From assembly GCA_037893225.1 (NCBI GenBank), contig JAZGUH010000074.1, forward strand, positions 434,001-498,000: a stretch of DNA of 64,000 nucleotides. The letters are read 5' to 3'. The position numbers were made by a program, and so were the translations under genes. Shown here piece by piece: positions 55,893-64,000 of this stretch. The stretch is from Hippasteria phrygiana. Lineage: Eukaryota > Echinodermata > Asteroidea > Valvatida > Goniasteridae. Within the stretch, counting starts at the first letter, position 1; the number at the start of each line of letters is the position of its first letter. The notes below the pieces were generated by a model. The model was not told the origin of the DNA. It was given only the letters and a program-made list of their open reading frames with translations, and made no database searches.

Positions 55893-56023
55893 TGTAATGT
55901 ATTCATACATATGTTAATGAGCAGAGGTTGAGCATGCGTACTGCATAGCTTATAATAAAGCACTCATGATACTGGCAAGTACGCTCACAGATGTTCATAC
56001 ATTTAGTTGTCCAGAACATTACA
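55893..56023 (+). repeat. Gypsy element 5' LTR, 131 bp
   Basis: Bounded by TGTAAT and ATTACA inverted ends, with an AATAAA word at about 55953 and a TATAATAA word just before it. It is followed after three bases by TGGCGACGAGGATGGGA, a primer-binding site as in Mag-type Gypsy elements (tRNA-Ser like). The 3' LTR must lie beyond the BEL insertion, outside the window. Confidence 0.75.
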
Positions 56024-56026
56024 AAT

Positions 56027-56043
56027 TGGCGACGAGGATGGGA
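56027..56043 (+). promoter_or_regulatory. Primer-binding site
   Basis: TGGCGACGAGGATGGGA directly downstream of the LTR; matches the TGGCGACGA.GATGG sites of Mag-clade Gypsy elements. Confidence 0.7.
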
Positions 56044-56307
56044 TCTCAGACTGTATTTTTTCTTGTCGAGATCACCGTTAGCATTTATAGACTTCGTACA
56101 AGTAAGTTTTAGGTGGAGTTGTTACACCAAAACAGACATTTGCGAGAGTTTTTGAGCGTACTAACTTCAGCTCACAGACGAAAGTTCAGCACATGTGTTC
56201 TAACACAGTGACAACCAGCGTACGTACCGTTGTTAGACGACGACTGGAGAACTTTTCTGATAGTTGTGTAGTGCACGGGTCAAGGGTCACGTAAGCACCG
56301 GGACAAA

Positions 56308-58542
56308 ATGGCGGCGTCCACGGGCTACATCGGAAAGCTTGGCACTTATGACAAGTCTAAGGAGCCGTTTAGCTCTTACATGGAGAGAGCTGACATGTTC
56401 TTCATGGCTAACAACATAATGGAGACCAGCGGTGAAGGAGAGGCAGTGATTGCCGCAAATGAAGCCGTTCGAGAACGCATGAAAGCGATTCTGCTCACGG
56501 AGGTCGGTCCGGAAGTGTACGGCACACTTGTAAATCTCCTCGCTCCCAAGAAGGCAAAGGATGTGCTCTTCAAGGACATTTTGAAAAAGTTGGAAGACCA
56601 TTTTAATCCAACACCTCTGGAAATCGCTGAAAGCTACAAATTCGGCACCAGAAACCAGAAACAGAATGAGAAAGTCAGTGAGTACATTGTTGCCTTGAAA
56701 AACTTAACTTTGCACTGTAACTTTGGAACTTTTCTTGATCGAGCTTTACGAGACAGATTTGTTTGCGGGTTAGTGGATGAGCGAATTCAATCAAAGCTTT
56801 TCAATACTACAGATCTCACATTTGAGAGAGCATGTAAGATAGCTACCACAATGGAGATGGCATCAAGGAATGCTCGTGAGTTTCGTCCACCACAAACTGT
56901 TGCAGCTGTCCATAGTCACAAAGCAGCGCCTATGGCCAGAACAAAAGGCACTAAACAGAAACCAAAGTCAAATGGGGAGATTAGTTCAGCCAGTTGTTAT
57001 CGCTGCAATGGTAGTCACTCATCAAACTCGTGTACCTTCAAAACAGCAAAGTGCTATAACTGTCAAAAGAAAGGTCACATCGCTTCAGCATGTCGTGCTA
57101 AATCTAAAACAGGAAATAGACAACCTGTGGAAATCAAGAATCAATTCCAACAGAAAGGAGTTCACAACTTGGAGGTGGACCCAGATGGAGATGAACTTGG
57201 CTTGTACACCATTTATGCAACCAATGTTGACAAACCTACAACTAGCCAAGGCAAGGACTTTAAAACCCAAATTCTGGTTAACGGTCAGTCAATTGAGATG
57301 CGCATTGACACTGCAGCAGACTGTTCCGTCATGAGCAAAGACATGTACGAAACCAAGTTTGGACAGATACCATTGTCTGCGAGTAAGGTTCAGCTTAAAA
57401 CCTACTCGGGTGAAGTCTTGGAGACATGTGGACAAATGGACTGTAAAGTTCAATACAAGGGTCAGTCTGTAACACTGCCCATCATCGTAGCTGGCTATCG
57501 CAACAAACCAACTCTCCTTGGCAAGGATTGGCTGCGTAGACTGAAGCTAGACTGGAAAAACGTTTTCAGTGTTGATTCATCAGAGTCATGCCTTAACAAT
57601 CTGCTAGATAGATATGCAGATATGTTTGCCGACAGTTACACAGGCATCACAGGATACACTGCACACATTCGACTAAGACAGGAAGTAAAACCAGTGTACT
57701 GTAGACCGAGACCTGTACCATACGCACTAAAGCAACAAGTAGAGGAAGAACTGGAGAAGTTAGAGAAAAATGGGGTGCTAGTGAAGACAACACAGAGCGA
57801 TTGGGCAACACCAGTAGTAGTTGTGCCCAAGGCTGACAAAACTGTTAGACTCTGTGGTGACTACAAGGTCACTATCAATCAAGCGGTTGACGATGAACAA
57901 TACCCATTGCCAACCTCGCAAGATCTGTATGCAGAACTTAGCGGATCAAAAGTCTTCACAAAGTTGGATTTGTCACACGCATACGCCCAACTCAATGTTG
58001 ACAAGGAAAGTCAACCTTTCTTGACAATCAACACACATAAGGGTTTATATTCATATACAAAGTTGCCCTATGGTGTGAAGTCATCCCCAAAGATCTTCCA
58101 GTCTGTCATGGATAAAATGTTGCAAGGCATACCACATATTGTGTGCAACCAGGATGACCTACTAATATCCACGGTAGGCATGAAGGAACACCTTGAAATC
58201 CTTGGACAGGTTTTCGCACGACTTGAGAGTCACAATGTCAAACTGCGACAAAGTAAATGTGCATTTGCGCAGTCTGAAGTGATATACCTTGGACCCAGAG
58301 TAGACGCCAACGGACTTCGCCCAGTGAAGGCAAAAATTGAGGCGGTCGTGAATGCTCCAGAGCCTAAAAACGTGTCAGAGCTAAGATCATTCCTTGGAAT
58401 GGTGCAGTTCTACGCACGATTCCTTCCAGATCTTGCAACTGTGCTACAGCCACTACATATCTTGCTACAGAAAGACACAACTTGGATGTGGGGAAAGGAA
58501 CAACAACGTGCATATGATACTTGCAAGAAGAACTTGAAGTGA
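56308..58542 (+). pseudogene. Gypsy-type gag-protease-RT, decayed
   Basis: 744 codons from ATG at 56308. Gag N-terminal two thirds; two zinc knuckles (C230...; CYNCQKKGHIASAC from C249); aspartic protease DTAADCS (D334); then RT with LRQEVKPVYCRPRPVPYAL, FTKLDLSHAYAQL and LPYGVKSSPKIFQ. The catalytic box reads NQDD (614-617) where the family has YQDD or YIDD, so the enzyme is probably dead. The frame stops at 58540-58542, where one missing base throws off the continuation that follows at 58538. Gag and pol are fused in one frame. Part of an old copy later hit by a BEL element. Confidence 0.88.
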
Positions 58543-59427
58543 TAAACTCCTTGTTCACTATGACACGACACGCGAATTGAAACTTGCTTGTGATGCTTCA
58601 AGCTATGGTGTAGGTGCAGTGATCTGCCACGTCATGGATGACGGACAGGAAAAGCCTATTGCTTTTGCATCTCGCACGCTATCATCGAGTGAACGCAATT
58701 ATAGAAAAGGAAGCACTCAGATAGAAAAGGAAGCACTCAGCATCATCTTTGGAGTCAAGAAGTTCCATCAATTCCTTTTGGGAAGACCATTCACTCTAGT
58801 GACTGATCATAAGCCACTACTAACGATACTTGGTCCCAAGTCATCGATACCTACCACGGCTGCATCGAGAATGCAACGATGGGCAATTCTGTTGTCCATG
58901 TATGACTATAAAGTTGAGTATCGAAGCTCAAAGTGCAACGCAGTAGCAGATGCATCGTCTCGATTGCCCTATGAGAACTCGGATGTAGGAAGTGAGAACC
59001 CAATCTACACTTTGAATGTTGTAGATGAAGACTTTCCTGTAACTGCAGCAGAGATTGCAGCAGAAACCAAGAAGGACAGTTTACTTAAGATTGTTTATGA
59101 ACAAACATTGAACGGTTGGACTGATGTAGATAATGGATTGAGCACAGAGTTTAAGCCTTTCCATAATAGACGCCATGAGCTGTCATGTGAGCAGGGATGC
59201 ATTAAGTGGGGTTATAGAGTGGTAATACCTGAGTCATTGCGAAACAAAATTATGTCTGAACTTCACGCCGAACATCCAGGCATAGTGAGTATGAAGTCAA
59301 TTGCTAGAAGTTTTGTGTACTGGCCTGGTATTGACAGTGAAATTGAATCACTGGTAAGCAAATGCAGCGTATGCCAAAATTGCCGAAATAAACCACCAAA
59401 AACACCTTTGCAACCCTGGTCATGGCT
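58538..59427 (+). pseudogene. Gypsy RNase H and integrase N-terminus, interrupted
   Basis: Continues the element above in the shifted frame: SDKLLVHYD, RNase H LACDASSYGVGA, FASRTLSSSERNY, LVTDHKPL and YRSSKCNAVADASSRLP, then the integrase zinc finger with LHAEHPGIVSMK, YWPGIDSEIE and CSVCQ. A 20-bp tandem duplication (58701-58740) garbles the QIEKEAL motif of RNase H. Sequence breaks off after LQPWSW at 59427, where the BEL LTR begins; the integrase DDE core would lie past that insertion. Confidence 0.88.
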
Positions 59428-60040
59428 GTAATGCCAGAATGCTATGTGTGTCTTTATTCAAGATTTTTTGATTTGCGCTTGTTCTCGACACAAGAGGGCG
59501 CTGTTGTTCTCCGCTGGTAGAAGTCAGTTATATAAAAACACATACGTTCAGTCAGCGTCATGTCACATGTTTGTCGGAAATTTGTTTTCCAAAGGACAAC
59601 CCAAAGTCGTAAGTTTTGATGATTAATATGGTTTAAGGTTTCCCCCAAACTTTGTTGAATAGTAATTAAGTGGGATATTGCCTTGGTTTAATGTTCATTT
59701 ATAAAGGGGAGTTTTGTGTATGTGAAACTAAGAGACACATTGGAAATTATGTATGAACGTTACAAGCTTGCATGAGGCCCATATTACATGAACATGAATT
59801 GTATGCATTTATTCGCATATATAATGTACTCGGGACTCTTACACCATCATGGGGAAATAATGACACAACTATACCAGGCTTTATGACTGACAAGAGACAA
59901 CATGTACACCTTATTATTACACATGCTGTTCCATTATTTAATAAGTGATTCTGATACATATGTTGTTCTTTGTTTCTTTATGTAGATTAAACCGTGTTCA
60001 TGATTAAGTGGATAACTATTGTCATCCGTCGTCAAGTTCA
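59428..60040 (+). repeat. BEL/Pao 5' LTR (right border approximate)
   Basis: Starts TGTAATGCCAG exactly where the Gypsy integrase stops making sense. TATA box TTATATAAAA at about 59528. The right border is uncertain: GTTCA endings occur at 60000 and 60040; I prefer 60040 because TTGGAGCTTTCAAG right after it looks like a primer-binding site. The 3' LTR is not in the window. Confidence 0.6.
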
Positions 60041-60105
60041 TTGGAGCTTTCAAGTGTCGTTCACATGAGTTTAATGACTGGGTTTTAAGATCTACAAAGG
60101 CAAGA

Positions 60106-63100
60106 ATGTCACGTCAGGGTGAAATGCGTTTAGAGCAGCAGGGGTCTGCAACAACAGATAAGAACACTGGTCATCAGGAAGGAGACATTCTTCCAGAAGA
60201 CTCCGTCAGTCAATGCTGGTCGAAGGCCAGTAGTACAGCAAGATCAGTGGCCAGTGCAAGAGTAAAAGCAGCTGCTAAAAAGGCTGCTTTAGAAGCAGAA
60301 CAGGCAGCTCTGCATCAGCTGCAAGCCCTTGAAGTGGAAGAACTAAAGGTTCGCCAAAGAAAGACACAGTTGGCCATGAAAACAAAGTTGGCAATGGCAC
60401 AGGCTGAGGAGGCCGTGTATGCACTTAACGACAGCAACGAACATTCCACTGCCTTATCTGCACAGACATCAGATGAGAGTGAAGAGCAAGTTTCGGCACA
60501 CCAACCGCTGAGCACATCTGTAGTGGATACGTCTCCAGCATGTCAAGCTACAGAGTTGGACATGGCGAAAGAGCCAGTGATGATGCCAGACACCGGGGCA
60601 ACAGATCATCCAAACAAGACACCGGACACGGACAACACAGTCGTTCGAGTCAAGACGACGGAGGCGGCCATTGGCAGCAAGGAAAATACTGCATCAATTC
60701 TGGAGTTGGTGCATCAAGGTCAAATACAACAAGAGCGTCTGCTTGAGGTCATACAGTTGCCTAAAACAGAACTTTTTACATTTGATGGTGACCCTTTGCA
60801 GTATTGGGTATTCATTCGAGCATTCGACAACAGTGTGGACAAGTCCAATTTGGAGGACACAGCTAAGTTGATTCGGTTGTTACAGTACTGTACTGGTAGA
60901 GCAAAGAAAGTCATACTATGTTGTTCTATAATGCAGCCTAGTGAAGGGTATAAGAAGGCTAAGGCCTTGCTTAAGGAAAGGTTTGGCAACAATTACACAA
61001 TTGCTGAAGCTTGGGTGAGCAAGGTTACTGAGGGTACTAGTATTGGCCCATATGACAAGAAAGCACTCAGAGAATATGCAGATGACCTGAAAACCTGCAA
61101 GGAAACCCTTAGTGCCATGGGGTATATTCAGGAAATAAATACACAGAAAGTGTTGGTTAGTTTGGTTGAGAAATTGCCAAATTACCTCCGTAACCGATGG
61201 GTCAAACAGGTCAGGGTAATCAGAAAGAAAAAGGATAGGTCACCCCAAATAGGGGATTTGGTAGAATTTGTAGAAGATGCAGCAGATGAAGTTAATGATC
61301 CTGTGTATGGTGCCTTGAGTAAACCAAAGGACAGACTTGTAAGCAGGAATGTTCCAAGGTCTCCTGTAAGTCGGTATAGCAAAGGAAATTACACTATGAT
61401 GACAAATGCCAAACCTACAGGTAACATGACATGTATATTGTGTAATGGTAGTCACACCTTGTTTGGGTGTTCAGAATTTAAGGGTAAAAGACCACAAGAA
61501 AGGTTTGAATTTGCTAAGTCAACAAAACTGTGCTATAACTGTTTGAGACCTGGGCATATGTCAAATGCATGTACATTAAACCGAGTGTGCTCTGTTGCAG
61601 GGTGTGGAAGAAAACACACTAAGTTCTTGCATCAGATAAAGACCACTCCAGATGATCTGCTAACCCCAAGAAGTGAGGTTACGATGGTACCAGCAGAACC
61701 AGCAGCGACAGTGCAGAGTGGTTTTACAGAGACAGAGATTGACATGAGCTGTAATGTCACAGGGGTCGGCACATTCAGAGTTGCGTTGCCCATTGTTCCA
61801 GTGACGGTCAAGGCTATGGATGGTGGTGTTTGTGTTGACACATATGCGCTCCTGGACAGCGGGTCAACAAGTACTTTCTGCACAGAAGAGTTGGCAAAGC
61901 AACTGAAACTTAGCGGTGAAGGGCAACTATTGTCTCTTACTACATTGGCAGAGGAGAATGTGCAGACACAGACAACTGTTGTCAGTCTGACTGTTAGTGG
62001 TATCGGCCGTGGACAAACAGTTGACCTACCTTTGGTGTATACAAGACAAGAGCTTCCAATTCATAAAGCTAACTTGGCAAGACGAGAGGACATTGAGAAG
62101 TGGCCTCACCTTCAGGGTATCAAGCTGCTGCAAGTCGACAAGGGACAAGTAAACCTGTTGATCGGGCAAGACGTACCTGAGGCACTTATGCCATTAGAAG
62201 TCAGGAAGGGAGAGAAGAACGCCCCTTACGCAACCAGAACAGAGCTTGGGTGGTCATTGAACGGGCCACTGGGAAGCGCGAGCAAGCACTTTGCTGCCTC
62301 AAACTTCATTGCAGCTGACAACGCCTTGGAAAGTCAACTGAAGATGTTCTGGAGGTTGGACACAACTGAATCGCTCCATGATGACACCAAGGGAATGTCA
62401 GTAATGGACAAGAAAGCTGTTGCGATATGGGAGGAAGGTGTTCGTCTCATCAACGGACATTACGAGCTGCCAATCCCATTTAAGAGTCGTCCACCAGATT
62501 TGGTCGATAATCGCACCATTGCGGAACATCGCCTTTTTTCGTTGGGCAAGCGGCTGCAGCGAGACACGCTACTGCATTCTCAGTACACAGAAGGCATGAA
62601 GGATCTCGTCAGTAAAGGATATGCTGAAAGGGTACCAGAAGAAGTTCCCCCTTCAGACAGACTCGTGTGGTATCTTCCTCATCATCCAGTATACCATCCG
62701 TATAAACCTGACAAAGTGCGCATAGTATTTGACTGTGCGTCATTGCATTGTGGAACTTCTCTTAATGATCAGGTACTGAGTGGACCAGATCTCACCAACA
62801 AGTTACTGGGAGTTCTCTTGAGGTTCAGGCAAGAGACAGTCGCACTTATGGCTGATATTCAAGCCATGTTTCATCAGGTTAGAGTTTTTCCTGAAGATCG
62901 AGATGTATTAAGATATCTGTGGTGGTCCGATGGTGACAGTTCTCAACGACCAAGTGTGTACAGGATGACTGCACACCCCTTTGGTGGTACATGGAGTCCA
63001 AGTTGTTGTACCTTTGCTCTGCAGCGCACAGCTGAGGATAACCGACAAGACTTTCAACCTGACACAGTTGACACAGTGATGCGTAATTTTTACGTAGACG

Positions 63101-64000
63101 ACTGTTTAAAGTCAGTTTCCAGTGAGGAGGAAGGAATTCAGTTGGCACAAGAGCTCCGCAGTCTTTTAGCTAGAGGTGGATTTAGGTTGACAAAGTGGAT
63201 AAGTAGTAACCTGCAGGTACTCGCGTCCATCCCTGTTGAAGAGAGAGCAAAGGACGTCAAAGAGCTCGATCTCAACTATGAGGCATTGCCGACAGAAAGA
63301 GCCCTCGGGATGCAGTGGGACGTCGAACTGGACTGTTTTGGTTACAAGATCAGTCCCAAGGATAAGCCATTGACAAGAAGAGGAATACTTAGTGTCGTCA
63401 GTTCCATCTACGATCCACATGGGTTTGTCAATCCATTCACCCTGAGAGCCAAGGTGATCATACAAGATCTGTGCCGCAGAAAGCTAAACTGGGATGAGGC
63501 ACTACCGTCAATTCACCTTGACAGTTGGCAGCGATGGAAACAAGAATTACCAATGTTACAACAGTTCAAGGTAAACAGGAGCATCAAGCCATATGGGTTT
63601 GGAGAGGTTGTCAAATATCAACTCCACCATTTCTCTGATGCATCAGAAGTGGCTTATGGAGCAACAACCTACCTGCGCATGACAAACTCAGAATGTCAAA
63701 ATCACTGTTGTCTTCTCATGGCAAAGTCACACTTGGCTCCCATTAAGAAGATGACTATACCCAGGCTGGAATTGATGGGTGCAACACTCTCCGTCAAACT
63801 CGATGCTATGATTCATAGAGAGTCTGATTGGCCATTAGAGGAGTCAGTATTTTGGACAGATAGTACAATAGTCCTGCAGTACGTGAGGAATGAGCAGAGA
63901 CGTTTTCAAACATTCGTAGCAAACAGAGTTGCGGTCATTCACAGCGAGTCATCGCCTGGTCAATGGCATCATGTTGAATCGAAGCTCAATCCTGCCGATG
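60106..64000 (+). CDS. BEL/Pao Gag-Pol polyprotein (runs off the window)
   Basis: One open frame of 1298 codons from the first ATG after an upstream stop, continuing past the window edge. Order: Lys/Glu/Ala-rich coiled-coil N-terminus (about 40-115), Gag with LPKTELFTFDGDPLQYWVF (about 222-240), zinc knuckles CILCNGSHTLFGC (C443) and CYNCLRPGHMSNAC (C476), aspartic protease LLDSGSTSTF (D584), RT with VRIVFDCA, ADIQAMFHQV and catalytic FYVDDCL (Y996, D998, D999), then RNase H with FSDAS (D1178), LELMGA (E1222) and WTDST (D1252). DUF1758-like protease and the YDPHGF motif are typical of BEL/Pao. Integrase should follow to the right. No stop or frameshift seen, so this copy may be recent. Confidence 0.92.
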   Translation, partial: MSRQGEMRLEQQGSATTDKNTGHQEGDILPEDSVSQCWSKASSTARSVASARVKAAAKKAALEAEQAALHQLQALEVEELKVRQRKTQLAMKTKLAMAQAEEAVYALNDSNEHSTALSAQTSDESEEQVSAHQPLSTSVVDTSPACQATELDMAKEPVMMPDTGATDHPNKTPDTDNTVVRVKTTEAAIGSKENTASILELVHQGQIQQERLLEVIQLPKTELFTFDGDPLQYWVFIRAFDNSVDKSNLEDTAKLIRLLQYCTGRAKKVILCCSIMQPSEGYKKAKALLKERFGNNYTIAEAWVSKVTEGTSIGPYDKKALREYADDLKTCKETLSAMGYIQEINTQKVLVSLVEKLPNYLRNRWVKQVRVIRKKKDRSPQIGDLVEFVEDAADEVNDPVYGALSKPKDRLVSRNVPRSPVSRYSKGNYTMMTNAKPTGNMTCILCNGSHTLFGCSEFKGKRPQERFEFAKSTKLCYNCLRPGHMSNACTLNRVCSVAGCGRKHTKFLHQIKTTPDDLLTPRSEVTMVPAEPAATVQSGFTETEIDMSCNVTGVGTFRVALPIVPVTVKAMDGGVCVDTYALLDSGSTSTFCTEELAKQLKLSGEGQLLSLTTLAEENVQTQTTVVSLTVSGIGRGQTVDLPLVYTRQELPIHKANLARREDIEKWPHLQGIKLLQVDKGQVNLLIGQDVPEALMPLEVRKGEKNAPYATRTELGWSLNGPLGSASKHFAASNFIAADNALESQLKMFWRLDTTESLHDDTKGMSVMDKKAVAIWEEGVRLINGHYELPIPFKSRPPDLVDNRTIAEHRLFSLGKRLQRDTLLHSQYTEGMKDLVSKGYAERVPEEVPPSDRLVWYLPHHPVYHPYKPDKVRIVFDCASLHCGTSLNDQVLSGPDLTNKLLGVLLRFRQETVALMADIQAMFHQVRVFPEDRDVLRYLWWSDGDSSQRPSVYRMTAHPFGGTWSPSCCTFALQRTAEDNRQDFQPDTVDTVMRNFYVDDCLKSVSSEEEGIQLAQELRSLLARGGFRLTKWISSNLQVLASIPVEERAKDVKELDLNYEALPTERALGMQWDVELDCFGYKISPKDKPLTRRGILSVVSSIYDPHGFVNPFTLRAKVIIQDLCRRKLNWDEALPSIHLDSWQRWKQELPMLQQFKVNRSIKPYGFGEVVKYQLHHFSDASEVAYGATTYLRMTNSECQNHCCLLMAKSHLAPIKKMTIPRLELMGATLSVKLDAMIHRESDWPLEESVFWTDSTIVLQYVRNEQRRFQTFVANRVAVIHSESSPGQWHHVESKLNPAD

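Noticed and set aside
56287..56601. 104-codon minus-strand frame at the Gypsy gag start
   Set aside because: Antisense shadow of the gag reading frame.

Overview
This window is animal nuclear DNA. It is AT-rich, gene-poor and full of transposable elements, and it holds one recognisable host coding exon: on the minus strand, the first coding exon of an alpha-neurexin (signal peptide, LNS/laminin-G domain, EGF-like domain) at 18214-18946, ending in a consensus splice donor. Neurexin, DIRS, BEL/Pao and Gypsy elements, plus a strong excess of the palindrome TACATGTA, suggest a marine invertebrate, perhaps an echinoderm or cephalochordate. That is a guess; nothing here fixes the species.

Layout. 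Positions 1-18213 are the start of a long neurexin intron: foldback elements, two hAT-type elements with 8-bp target duplications, a 420-bp Tc1/mariner deletion derivative, an L2/CR1-like LINE tail, a trio of GGGCGAC-rich units in an ATT microsatellite, a tRNA-derived SINE, and a 3.7-kb tandem array (12137-15862) built around the palindrome GATGACGTCATC. Upstream of the neurexin start codon, 18947-46000 has no recognisable gene. It carries microsatellites, LINE fragments, several foldback/MITE families in two or more copies, a hAT MITE, a dispersed relative of the palindrome array, and an inverted cluster of tRNA-derived SINEs (37008-37800).

The right third is nested retroelements. A full-length, apparently intact DIRS-type tyrosine-recombinase retrotransposon (46817-52872, minus strand: Gag, RT-RNase H, tyrosine recombinase) has inverted terminal repeats and an internal complementary region. 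It sits cleanly inside an older CCGGGTAA-rich foldback element. A decayed Gypsy-type LTR element (55893-59427) is cut in its integrase by a younger BEL/Pao element (59428 to beyond 64000) whose 1298-codon reading frame is open to the window edge.

Points most worth following: the palindrome array with A-rich, hairpin-bearing unit ends, including paired changes between hairpins that keep the stems intact; the single in-frame UGA separating Gag from RT in the DIRS element; the exact DIRS terminus/internal complementary region geometry with a readable empty site; and several foldback families with no protein.
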